From Lachnospiraceae bacterium (lineage in GTDB: Bacteria; Bacillota; Clostridia; Lachnospirales; Lachnospiraceae), in contig VSNQ01000001.1 in the NCBI GenBank assembly GCA_009774395.1, forward strand, positions 17,538-81,537: DNA of 64,000 nucleotides. The letters are read 5' to 3'. The notes beneath the pieces were generated by a model. The model saw only the letters and a program-made list of their open reading frames with translations, was not told the DNA's origin and searched no databases. The first letter of the stretch is position 1. Every line of letters begins with the position of its first letter. Of this stretch, positions 1 to 7,734 are shown piece after piece. Both the position numbers and the translations under genes were made by a program.

Positions 1-872
1 CCTATTCTCACCCACTCATCTGGCACAATATCGGCTATATCTATTCCATTCTGCCACCGACACGGTGCAACCACAATTTTCTCAGCGTTCTGGTTCAGCC
101 ATGCAGCCCACCAGCTAAAGCTGCTGTTTGCTATGATATTATGCCTGCATATGCTCATCAGATACATGTCCGACCACCCATCTTGTTCTGTATTCCAATC
201 CACTATCGTAATCTGCCTGTTTTCATGTGGTATGAGCCGATGCGCCCATGCTGTATCATTTGTAAATAAGTAATACTTCACTTTGCCAAGCTTCTTTTCT
301 ATATAAGTGAATGCTTTGTTATAATAATCTGTATCACATATATTTCCGTATATTGCTACATTACCAACAGTATTATAATCTCCGCCTCTCACATGGACTC
401 CGACAGACTTTTCCTCCAAGAGAATCGCATCCCGGATTTTTTCGTTCTTTGATGTAAGGGCTGATTCCTGAAAAGAAAAATCTCTGAGAAGTTCATGTCT
501 TATAGATTTGAAATACTTTTCCGTCTGCCAGAAGCCAATCAGATACTTATCATCACATTGGGCGATTTCCTTATGATAACAATGCTCCTTTTCAATCACG
601 ATCTTTGATATATCTTCTTTCAATAGGCGCCCTATATAATTTAGAAAAAGCTGCCACTGGTTATAGTATTTTGACACTTCTTTTGGAGTGGCTTTATTGA
701 TTTTTATATGAAACCTGTCCAGTTCAAAATCACGTTTTGTATCATCAAATGATCGCGTATCAAAGCCAGAGCAGTCCAATAATACCTTTCTTCCTTCATG
801 TATCAGTGCCCTAGCAAGGGCATACTGAAACATCTGGTTTCCCAATCCTCCTGAGATTTTAATAATTACCAT
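1..872 (-). CDS. alpha-1,2-fucosyltransferase, GT11 family (3' end outside window)
   Basis: The frame opens with ATG at 872-870, preceded by AAGGAG about 5 nt upstream, and stays open to the window edge, giving 290 residues without a stop. GT11 proteins are about 290-310 residues, so only a few are missing. The N-terminus carries the family signature GGLGNQMFQYALARA (residues 8-22), and the donor-binding motif HVRGGDY lies near residues 150-156. NSSFSWWAAWLN follows near residue 260. GT11 enzymes transfer fucose from GDP-fucose in alpha-1,2 linkage, usually to galactose, at the cytoplasmic face of the membrane. It starts 9 nt after the GT2 gene at 882-1949 and shares a transcription direction with that gene and the GT6 gene, so they are probably one operon. 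The exact acceptor cannot be read from the sequence. Confidence 0.9.
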   Translation of the reverse strand, partial: MVIIKISGGLGNQMFQYALARALIHEGRKVLLDCSGFDTRSFDDTKRDFELDRFHIKINKATPKEVSKYYNQWQLFLNYIGRLLKEDISKIVIEKEHCYHKEIAQCDDKYLIGFWQTEKYFKSIRHELLRDFSFQESALTSKNEKIRDAILLEEKSVGVHVRGGDYNTVGNVAIYGNICDTDYYNKAFTYIEKKLGKVKYYLFTNDTAWAHRLIPHENRQITIVDWNTEQDGWSDMYLMSICRHNIIANSSFSWWAAWLNQNAEKIVVAPCRWQNGIDIADIVPDEWVRI

Positions 873-881
873 CTTTTCTCC

Positions 882-1949
882 TTATCTGGGCCATCGCCTG
901 TAGGCAAACATCAGAAAACACCGCATCTTTAACATTAGCAGTGCTGGCATTTGTTTCGCCTTTTGTCTGAATAAGACGGCTTCGAGCAGCAGTTTTCTGT
1001 CCCATGGAAGATGTAATGTCCCGTTTTGCATTTCCTGCGCAAATGCCCTTTTTGTGTTTCTTTTCAGTTTAATCTCTTTTTGTACGAACTGCACCTTACT
1101 GTGGCTGGCATAAGCATAAATCCCATATTCAAAATACACATTCGTATAGATACACACAAAATAATACCAAAACTGCTCTTTAAAGCTTGGCAGATCGTAT
1201 TCGTCTAATCTTGTATAAAAATAATTTAATAAAATAGAGGCACTGGTGACCTTTTCTTCTTTCCACTGGAAACACATGGAACTTAAATTTGCCCTGTATT
1301 TATAAAGGAATTCGCCTTTCAGATAACTGACTGACTCTGCATCTAACATGCAAAAATAAGTACAGGCAGCATCTTCCCCAATACTGATATTGTCATCGAC
1401 TTTTTCCAGATTCTTTCTGATGATGGGCGACCTTATGATCTTATTAAACTGCGCCGGCAGAATGCCAAACGAATAAAATGTTCCTGCATACAGCATATGG
1501 GAATAGAACTCGTCAACCAACTTCTGTCCTGTGTAAACGCCGCCTGTGGGAATCGCCTGTTCCATCGGCGTTAATTTATCACCGCTCCACGACCACATAT
1601 CACAGATAACAATATCGGCATTGGTATGCTCTGCTTCATTGCACATTTTCTCAAACATATCAGGAACAACACAATCATCGGCATCAACCCAGCCAATATA
1701 TTCTCCTTTAGCCTTTGCAAGACCAGCTTTTCTAGCGCTGACTAATCCGCCGTTTTCTTTATTTACAACCATCACATTGTGATACTTTTCTTCATACTTA
1801 CGACAAATCTGCGGACTCTTATCTGTCGAGCCATCATTCACCAGTATTATTTCATAATCTTTATAGGTCTGATTCACTATGCTGTCCAGACATTCTCTCA
1901 AGTATTTCTCTGCATTATAGATCGGGACGATAACACTCAAAAAAGGCAT
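882..1949 (-). CDS. family 2 glycosyltransferase
   Basis: A 355-residue GT2 enzyme. It opens with the classic beta-strand LSVIVPIYNAEKYLREC (residues 4-20), followed by VNDGSTDKS (37-45) and the metal-binding VDADD near residues 88-92, all features of a GT-A inverting transferase. Residues beyond about 220 are the variable acceptor region, with many aromatic residues but no clear membrane segment. An AGAGG sequence lies about 8 nt upstream of the ATG. It sits between a GT6 gene (16 nt upstream) and a GT11 gene (9 nt downstream), so it probably adds one residue of the same repeat unit or side branch. Donor and linkage are unknown. Confidence 0.88.
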   Translation of the reverse strand: MPFLSVIVPIYNAEKYLRECLDSIVNQTYKDYEIILVNDGSTDKSPQICRKYEEKYHNVMVVNKENGGLVSARKAGLAKAKGEYIGWVDADDCVVPDMFEKMCNEAEHTNADIVICDMWSWSGDKLTPMEQAIPTGGVYTGQKLVDEFYSHMLYAGTFYSFGILPAQFNKIIRSPIIRKNLEKVDDNISIGEDAACTYFCMLDAESVSYLKGEFLYKYRANLSSMCFQWKEEKVTSASILLNYFYTRLDEYDLPSFKEQFWYYFVCIYTNVYFEYGIYAYASHSKVQFVQKEIKLKRNTKRAFAQEMQNGTLHLPWDRKLLLEAVLFRQKAKQMPALLMLKMRCFLMFAYRRWPR

Positions 1950-1965
1950 AATTTTTACCTCTAAC

Positions 1966-2748
1966 TTAATTTTTCCTAATTTTTCTGATGATCTTTCTTG
2001 CTATCTTTCTTAATGCTGATACGAATTTTCCAAACTTCATACCATTTGCATCAATATACTTGCTCTTTTCCCTGACTAAGATCTTGGGTTCGAACGGAAG
2101 ATTCCAATCCTCCGCATAACAGTATGACGGAGACAGCATCTCCCAATTATCGTGCGTGTAAATATAATGATTGATATGGGACTCATCATGCCACTTGGCA
2201 ATGACATGGTTCTTTATATCAATATCTACATTCTTCTTTAATTCACGTATCAGTTCCAAATACGCTGCTGTCCTACCGCCATTAATTCCACCGCATACAT
2301 AATATCTGCCTTCTCCCTTGGGAATATACGCAGTTGACTGAGGATTCCGGTCATAGGAAAATTTTTTTGGCTTTTTGTTGTATTCTCCGGGATGTTGGAC
2401 TACCAGTATATCTTTTTTCTTTGGCAGAAATTCTTCCTCTGTGATCACTGATACACATTTACAGTTGGCATTCATAAAAAATACATAATCAAATTCCTGC
2501 AGTCTGTCTGCTATGGAGTCAAACATTTGAAACCGCATAAGGGTATCGTATGGCCAGCCCAGCTTTTTCTGAAATATTCTGTGTATCCGCTTACATTTAT
2601 CCTCACCATATAAGGAAGGCGCATCCGTAAAGACAAAATACTCCTTTATGCTGTTTGGCAGGAAATTTTTTTCATAACTCCTCAAAAATCCTTTCCAGAA
2701 TACATCATATTTTCCAGTACATATATATAAAATAGCAATACGATTCAT
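1966..2748 (-). CDS. family 6 glycosyltransferase (ABO blood-group transferase family)
   Basis: A 260-residue protein with the conserved blocks of GT6, the family of human A/B transferase and alpha-1,3-galactosyltransferase. FFMNANCKC (residues 90-98) contains NAN where mammalian enzymes have DxD; this NxN form is known from bacterial GT6 enzymes and goes with metal-independent activity. VCGGINGGRT (151-160) matches the GGxxGG block, and WHDESHINHY (186-195) followed by LSPSYCY (205-211) is the most diagnostic stretch. The basic C-terminal tail (about 235-260) may bind membrane. GT6 enzymes retain configuration and add alpha-1,3-linked GalNAc or Gal, typically to Fuc-alpha-1,2-Gal. GAGGAA about 9 nt upstream sets the start. 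Its operon partners include a GT11 fucosyltransferase, which would make exactly that acceptor. Family assignment is strong; the donor sugar is open. Confidence 0.9.
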   Translation of the reverse strand: MNRIAILYICTGKYDVFWKGFLRSYEKNFLPNSIKEYFVFTDAPSLYGEDKCKRIHRIFQKKLGWPYDTLMRFQMFDSIADRLQEFDYVFFMNANCKCVSVITEEEFLPKKKDILVVQHPGEYNKKPKKFSYDRNPQSTAYIPKGEGRYYVCGGINGGRTAAYLELIRELKKNVDIDIKNHVIAKWHDESHINHYIYTHDNWEMLSPSYCYAEDWNLPFEPKILVREKSKYIDANGMKFGKFVSALRKIARKIIRKIRKN

Positions 2749-2815
2749 TTTATTATTCCTCTGCCCGTTGGTGACGAACGACTAATAAATACTATAAAGT
2801 AAGTATCCAACCTTA

Positions 2816-3529
2816 TTATAATACCTCTTTCTTAAAGAAATGTTCCAAGCAATATATTATCATAGAACAAAATGGATAATACTTTCCTTGATGCATTCCA
2901 CGATATTCTTGTATCGTTTCATTTATATAAACGATATCATCTAATAGTTTTTCATCATCAAATTCAAGTTCTAAAACGGTTATATAAGCTTCTCTTCTTT
3001 GCCTTTTTAGGATATCACTATTTAGGTTCATATGCTCTTGCATTTCCCTGCCAGACTGGTTTCCGTCAATTGGATATATTTTTCCATCTATAGAATAGCC
3101 AAACAGTTCTTCTATTTTTTTATCTGTTGGAGCAATACAGGTTTTAAAGTCAAACCAATTATCTTTTTTATGATTACAGTGATCTATCCAATCCTGCGGC
3201 TCACCTTTGCATGATACCATTATATTTTGGTAATCCAATTGTGCATTTTCACAAACTGCACATTCCACAGCAGTTAGATATCTTTTGTCAGGATGTCTTG
3301 GCATAAAATGCTCAATATCACAATCTGTTGCATACATATTAGTTCCTATGCGTTTTTCGCAATAGCAGCACAAATAGCCTTGTTCTTCTAATAATGATTT
3401 TTTCAGAGATACATATGTGCTTGTACCCTTTAAATCATCATATTTTGGCTGATTTCCATATACTTGACAAAAATCTTGTTTCCATATTTTAAAAAATTCA
3501 GGTTCCGCTTTCTTTTGTATATATCGCAT
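2816..3529 (-). CDS. ptuB: HNH endonuclease, PtuB-like (TIGR02646-type)
   Basis: A 237-residue protein with the Cys/His pattern of TIGR02646 HNH nucleases: CCYCEKR (residues 54-60), CDIEHFMPR with the catalytic-type His near 74, then NIMVSCKG (102-109) and HCNHKKDN (117-124). These supply paired zinc-binding Cys residues and an H-N-H core. It starts inside the 3' end of the upstream AAA ATPase gene (32-nt overlap), with AGGAAGAAG just before the ATG, so the two are translationally coupled. The ATPase plus HNH pair is the architecture of the Septu anti-phage system, also used as the effector of some retrons. No reverse transcriptase is nearby, which favours stand-alone Septu. The nuclease would be unleashed during phage infection; the trigger is unknown. 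Confidence 0.85.
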   Translation of the reverse strand: MRYIQKKAEPEFFKIWKQDFCQVYGNQPKYDDLKGTSTYVSLKKSLLEEQGYLCCYCEKRIGTNMYATDCDIEHFMPRHPDKRYLTAVECAVCENAQLDYQNIMVSCKGEPQDWIDHCNHKKDNWFDFKTCIAPTDKKIEELFGYSIDGKIYPIDGNQSGREMQEHMNLNSDILKRQRREAYITVLELEFDDEKLLDDIVYINETIQEYRGMHQGKYYPFCSMIIYCLEHFFKKEVL

Positions 3530-4817
3530 TGATTCTTCTTCCTTTTCTAATAATCATTCTTGCCCGAACTGTATCTACATTTCTCTTTAAAGTAATTTGG
3601 TCTATTTCATCGGCAGCCTTTTCTGCTTCATCATAGCGCTTATTGTCTAACAGCGTGTACATATTGTTAACTTTTTCTTTCACAATATGACTAACTGAAT
3701 CTGTATACATCGCATCCTCTAGTACTACATTAGAATCCACTCCAAAATAAGGACAAACTGGCTCACAAAGGACTTCATCGCCTTCTCTGCGCAGAGAAAC
3801 TACATTAAATTCCGATGATATTTCTCCTAATACCTGCGGCGAATGTGTTGTAATGATAAATTGTATATTAGGGAAAGTATTTTTCAGAACATTGATAATT
3901 TTTCGCTGCCATTGTGTATGCATATGCAGTTCCACTTCATCTATTAGCACTACCCCTCTTCCCTCTAAGGGATTTCCCATAGATGGATTGGCGATTGCAA
4001 GCCTTCTTGCCAAGTCACCAAACAATGCAAGCGTACATTTTTCCCCATCAGAGAGTTGTAAAATATCCAACACTTCATTCCCTTTGTAAACCTTCATAGA
4101 ATACGGTTTTACTGCAATATGAATCTCTTTATATCCATCAAGCATTGCCAACATTGCCGTTTTCACTGCTTTCAATGAGATATCTTCATAATCCTTATTT
4201 TCCTTTTTTAACTGTATTTCATAGAGTTCCTGTTCTAAAAACCATTCAAATAATCGGTCAAATGCTATTTGATTCTCAATCGCTTTCTCATAAGCCGCAA
4301 ACTGACCATACGACTGCTTTTTATTGATCCGCAGTGGTGTCTTTAAGACTAGCCTGTTTACACCATAATTTATAAATATTGGAAGATTAAACTTTTCATT
4401 TTGGTATACAAGATTATTATCATCGTCAACGGTTACCCTCCCAATATATAATTGTCTAAAATGATCAATTAATTCATCAAACTGGTTCTTCACTGGTTTT
4501 ATCACTTTTGTATTTGCGCGATGATTCTGCCTGCTAAAGCAGAAGGTTTCTTTTGTATCCTCAAATCCAAACTCTGCCGCAATGGTTGCTGCTGCTTTTT
4601 TATATTTAATATCAGACTCCTCAAATTTTATGGATTGTTTAAATTTCTGATTGACAATCTTATTTATAATATTTGCATACAATAGATTGACTGCTGCTAA
4701 AATACTGGATTTTCCGACACCATTAATTCCATATAAAATTGTACTTTTTCCGTTTAATTCAAGTTCTAATTCGTGTATGCCTCTAAAATCGTACAGTATT
4801 AGTCTTTCTATCTGCAT
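3498..4817 (-). CDS. ptuA: AAA/ABC-type ATPase, PtuA-like (Septu defence)
   Basis: A 439-residue ATPase of the OLD/SMC-like group. Walker A GINGVGKSS is at residues 30-38, an ABC signature-like LSDGEK at 255-260, Walker B VVLIDEVE at 289-296, and the H-loop TTHSPQ at about 323-328. No TOPRIM domain follows, unlike OLD proteins; the nuclease is supplied by the overlapping HNH gene at 2816-3529. This gene order matches Septu PtuA-PtuB. GAGGAA lies about 9 nt before the ATG. The pair is bordered by glycosyltransferase genes on both sides and by a palindrome-rich 350-bp leader upstream, so it looks like a cassette carried in the glycan locus. Assignment to Septu rests on architecture and motifs, not on a database search. 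Confidence 0.85.
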   Translation of the reverse strand: MQIERLILYDFRGIHELELELNGKSTILYGINGVGKSSILAAVNLLYANIINKIVNQKFKQSIKFEESDIKYKKAAATIAAEFGFEDTKETFCFSRQNHRANTKVIKPVKNQFDELIDHFRQLYIGRVTVDDDNNLVYQNEKFNLPIFINYGVNRLVLKTPLRINKKQSYGQFAAYEKAIENQIAFDRLFEWFLEQELYEIQLKKENKDYEDISLKAVKTAMLAMLDGYKEIHIAVKPYSMKVYKGNEVLDILQLSDGEKCTLALFGDLARRLAIANPSMGNPLEGRGVVLIDEVELHMHTQWQRKIINVLKNTFPNIQFIITTHSPQVLGEISSEFNVVSLRREGDEVLCEPVCPYFGVDSNVVLEDAMYTDSVSHIVKEKVNNMYTLLDNKRYDEAEKAADEIDQITLKRNVDTVRARMIIRKGRRINAIYTKESGT

Positions 4818-5167
4818 TTAATATTCCTCTAATTTCCATAAGGTTATACTCTTTCGTGTGCATTCCAGGAATTCTAAGTGGGTATTTTTGCCCGCTTAGA
4901 TTTTCTCTACACACTTCCAGTCATGCCGCCTCAGCGGCACAAACAATCAATGAGAAGAATGCCTGCACTTGGCATTCTTCAGTGTGTAACTTAGATTTTC
5001 TTAGCTGGCGTATTGGGGCAGCTTACAAAATCTTTACACACTTGCCGTTATGTCACCTACAGCAATACAAACAATTGCTAAAAAAATGCTGTTCTTGTAT
5101 TCTTCTCATATATATACTGCACAGCAGAAAACTTTGCTGTACAGTTGCGCCAGCCGCACGCTTAAAA
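4818..5167. other. 350-bp palindrome-rich non-coding region upstream of ptuAB
   Basis: No credible gene is seen here. The stretch is dense in inverted repeats: arms at 4874-4899 (CTAAGTGGGT pairing with GCCCGCTTAG, allowing G-U), a perfect 10-bp stem 4954-4963/4971-4980 (GAAGAATGCC), a long imperfect hairpin 4982-5007/5019-5041, and a 10-bp hairpin inside 5117-5146. Two loosely related blocks beginning ACACACTT near 4911 and 5036 suggest an old duplication. Transcribed on the minus strand, this would be the 5' leader of ptuAB. It may be stacked MITE-like elements or a structured RNA; the sequence alone does not decide. The right end also carries a 48-bp repeat shared with 23823-23870. Confidence 0.6.
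5115..5162. repeat. 48-bp dispersed hairpin repeat, copy 1
   Basis: Aligned without gaps, this segment matches 23823-23870 at 40 of 48 positions. The last 20 bases are almost identical and include CAGTTGCGCCAGCCGCA. The first half forms a hairpin in both copies although the arm sequences differ (ACAGCA versus ACGGCA with G-U pairing), which suggests that structure is being kept. Both copies lie in intergenic gaps immediately beyond the 3' end of, or between, minus-strand glycosyltransferase genes. Confidence 0.7.
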
Positions 5168-5962
5168 TTACTTTACGCGCTTCCCATGCGCCAGCATATT
5201 CTGCACTTTCAGCACCAAATTCGCATTCCAATCCAACACAGCTCCTTGGAAAAATATTTTTGCCATTTCCATATTGGTCATAATCGGGCGAACTTTTGTA
5301 TCAATTGCGATGCCATTTCTTTTACATAATTTTGCACCTTGCTGCATCCATTTGCCTTTGCGGACACCTTCTTCGTAGGGGAATATATAATCCAATGCCA
5401 CTAGAATCGGCTGATTTTCTGCTGTCTTATCCACTGTTTTATCTAAAGAGGCAATTCGCTCAAAATCCCATGCGCTCCACTCGTCTTTTAATGTCCGAAG
5501 CAGGTAGTCACTGTTCCATATTCCTACCTGTGTATTCAAGGAATATGCTTCCCCTCTTTTATAATACCCAATATTGCGCTGGTTCTTCCAATGACCGTAG
5601 CACTTTGGCGACTCAATTAGGCGGATATTGGCGGCATTTGCTTTTACTGCACGTTTTAATTGCTTTTCTATATCACTGTTTTGCACAGCATCGCAGAGCA
5701 GATAATCGTCCATCCATAGACTGACATAGGGGGTTTTTGCTTGTTGAATGGCTTCTTTTATCATTTTTGCCCATGTGTCATTTTTTTGTATTACTTGTGT
5801 AAAGACATACTGTTTATCCATCTGCTGGTATTCGTCTGTCACGAGCAGAATGGGATAAGGGCAGTCGCTCCAATATTTTCGGAATAATGTAGAAAAAATG
5901 TCCCACATATCCCGATTTCTCCAGCAGGAATAAATTATAATTGAAAGGTCTTGACTTTTCAT
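5168..5962 (-). CDS. GT-A-like glycosyltransferase
   Basis: A 264-residue protein starting SIIIYSCWRNRDMWD. A WMDDYLL motif at residues 83-89 fits a GT-A metal-binding DxD site, and the order of N-terminal strand then acidic motif resembles small capsular glycosyltransferases. There are no membrane segments. GGGAGAG lies about 5 nt before the ATG. It lies 79 nt downstream of the GT2 gene at 6042-7031. I do not recognise a specific CAZy family; a sugar transferase role is inferred from the fold-like motif and from its neighbours. Confidence 0.65.
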   Translation of the reverse strand: MKSQDLSIIIYSCWRNRDMWDIFSTLFRKYWSDCPYPILLVTDEYQQMDKQYVFTQVIQKNDTWAKMIKEAIQQAKTPYVSLWMDDYLLCDAVQNSDIEKQLKRAVKANAANIRLIESPKCYGHWKNQRNIGYYKRGEAYSLNTQVGIWNSDYLLRTLKDEWSAWDFERIASLDKTVDKTAENQPILVALDYIFPYEEGVRKGKWMQQGAKLCKRNGIAIDTKVRPIMTNMEMAKIFFQGAVLDWNANLVLKVQNMLAHGKRVK

Positions 5963-6041
5963 AAAACTCTCCCAAAATATTACTTTGGTTATTAAAAACT
6001 GTAATTACAATACTGCCAAACATTTGTATTTTTATCTATAA

Positions 6042-7031
6042 CTATTGTATTTTCTTAACAATACTTAAATCTGACAGAACACCGATTGTATACTCTACAG
6101 CCACTTGGAAGGATACAATTGGATGCAGAAACCATGCGATGGAGGGATATTTTAGGAAGCCTTTTATACTATCCCATAATGGTATGATAAAAGTTCCCAG
6201 TGTTAATCCAAGTTTTATCATCTTTGGCATTGTAAGATGATAAGAATAGGAACGTTCCTCTCCTACTCCGCTTTGAAGCTGTTTCGAGTTTCTGCGGATT
6301 TTTCCAACCAAATCACAGTAACTATCAGAATGATTGTGAATCACGGCTTCTTTTAAGATAATATAATTATGATAACCTTTGCGGATTAAATCGGCATTGG
6401 CATCAATATGGAAAAATAACGGCTGCCATTTTATTAATTCTACATATTCTTTCTTAATCAGAAAGCCTTGCGATCCGATTGTCGGCAATGTTTCTTCATC
6501 AAATTGAATTTTGAAATACTGTGGTGTTTCTTTTAAAACAGTTCCGCCCAGATTCCATTTTTGCTCTGTGCGCATCATATGATCCCTTCGGTGAAGATAA
6601 AAGATTGCAGGATCGCCGCAGCCATACAATGCCATATATTTATCTGGCAGACTTGCTTTTTTCTGAAAGCGAAACCACGCCGCTTGTCCGCCGACGCAGT
6701 CCTCTGTAATAACTGCCTGTACCAGTTTTGAGAGCCAGTCGCGCTTTGTCAAAATATTGTCATCATCTATAAAAAATAAATACGTCCCTGCTGCCTTCTC
6801 GATTCCTATGGATTTGCCGCGCTCCGGATTATGGCTTCCATTTCGTGTAACAATGCAGTGAAATTTTTCTGCAATCGCAGCGGTGGCATCCGTAGAATCG
6901 TCATCCACAATAATGATTTCGATTTTATCCTGCGGATAGTCTTGTCCGCGTATGCTTTTTAAGCATTTAGGCAGGCGTTTTTCCCCATTATATACTGGTA
7001 TAATTACAGAAATTAATGGCATATCATCCAT
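6042..7031 (-). CDS. family 2 glycosyltransferase with C-terminal membrane-associated region
   Basis: A 329-residue GT2 enzyme. PLISVIIPVYNGEKRLPKC begins at residue 5, VDDDSTD follows near 42-48, and FIDDDN near 91-96 supplies the metal site. Residues about 265-320 are hydrophobic and may form one or two membrane-associated helices, as in enzymes using undecaprenyl-linked acceptors. GAGG lies 7 nt upstream of the ATG at 7031. It follows a palindromic element (7057-7151) that separates it from the Uma2 gene. Donor unknown. Confidence 0.85.
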   Translation of the reverse strand: MDDMPLISVIIPVYNGEKRLPKCLKSIRGQDYPQDKIEIIIVDDDSTDATAAIAEKFHCIVTRNGSHNPERGKSIGIEKAAGTYLFFIDDDNILTKRDWLSKLVQAVITEDCVGGQAAWFRFQKKASLPDKYMALYGCGDPAIFYLHRRDHMMRTEQKWNLGGTVLKETPQYFKIQFDEETLPTIGSQGFLIKKEYVELIKWQPLFFHIDANADLIRKGYHNYIILKEAVIHNHSDSYCDLVGKIRRNSKQLQSGVGEERSYSYHLTMPKMIKLGLTLGTFIIPLWDSIKGFLKYPSIAWFLHPIVSFQVAVEYTIGVLSDLSIVKKIQ

Positions 7032-7056
7032 ATTTTGTCCTCACTATGATTATATC

Positions 7057-7151
7057 GTTACTGTTCCAGTAAAATTCATGAAAAAATTGTAATATGATCT
7101 ACGTTCGTTATGCAAATGAATTTTTATACTAAGTTCTGTGTGAACAGTAAC
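7057..7151. repeat. nested palindromic element with GTTACTGTTC ends
   Basis: The element is bounded by a perfect 10-bp inverted repeat (GTTACTGTTC at 7057-7066 and GAACAGTAAC at 7142-7151). It contains a second perfect 9-bp pair (AAAATTCAT 7071-7079, ATGAATTTT 7116-7124). It fills nearly the whole gap between two genes. The end sequence resembles the outer arms of the larger element at 19280-19466. The size and nested arms fit a MITE or a structured intergenic repeat. There is no T-run, so it is not a normal terminator. Confidence 0.65.
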
Positions 7152-7152
7152 A

Positions 7153-7734
7153 TTATATTTCAAATATTTCCTGCAAAGTAAGCGTAACTGCAGGCATTGC
7201 CCTCAGTGCCAGAACTGTGTCCGCATTATATGCTTTATCCGCTTTGTCCTCCTGAAAAATATAGGAAGCAGTCAACTGATAAACATTATTTTCTAAATAA
7301 TAAAGTTCTACTGATTGCTCTTTCGGGCTGATTATCCAATATTCATCGATACCCAAACTTGCATATTTCTTCATCTTTACTGTTCTATCTTTATATGCTG
7401 TTGCTGGGCTTAATGTTTCTACTACAAATCGCGGTACGCCTTTGTACTTATCATGAATAACTCTCTTTCGATCACAGAACAGCATAATATCCGGAATCAT
7501 ATATTCATTGTCAGATACATACAGGTCGAGATTTTCCATAGATACAGAACAGACACTGTTTTTAAGCTGGCTTCTCAATGCATGATATATATTTCCATTA
7601 ATCTGGCTGTGCATAAATCCGCCGGATGGTGACATATTATAGATAACACCATCTATTTTTTCTGTTTTCATATCATCGTCGTTTAATAATAGCATTGCAT
7701 CACGCTTAATATCATTGTCATTTAATAATGGCAT
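7153..7734 (-). CDS. Uma2-family (DUF820) nuclease-fold protein
   Basis: A 193-residue protein of the Uma2 family, which adopts a PD-(D/E)xK restriction-endonuclease fold. The pattern is visible as IPD at residues 80-82, VVETLSP with the acidic residue near 106, and the Lys of DRTVKMKKY near 118-123. The family often occurs in many copies and is of uncertain function. The first 25 residues show an internal duplication (LLNDNDIK then LLNDDDMK), usually absent from the family, which may be a recent in-frame insertion or a misplaced start. The start overlaps the 3' end of the upstream GT4 gene by 13 nt, so it is probably coupled to it. Its job in a glycan locus is unclear; it may be a passenger. 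Confidence 0.85.
   Translation of the reverse strand: MPLLNDNDIKRDAMLLLNDDDMKTEKIDGVIYNMSPSGGFMHSQINGNIYHALRSQLKNSVCSVSMENLDLYVSDNEYMIPDIMLFCDRKRVIHDKYKGVPRFVVETLSPATAYKDRTVKMKKYASLGIDEYWIISPKEQSVELYYLENNVYQLTASYIFQEDKADKAYNADTVLALRAMPAVTLTLQEIFEI

Noticed and set aside
2816..5167. Possible complete retron (ncRNA, reverse transcriptase, PtuAB)
   Set aside because: No reverse transcriptase gene is present on either side; the flanking frames are glycosyltransferases.
4856..5329. A plus-strand 157-codon frame across the palindromic region
   Set aside because: It runs through hairpins and into the antisense of a glycosyltransferase gene; Cys/His/Ser-rich noise without a start signal.
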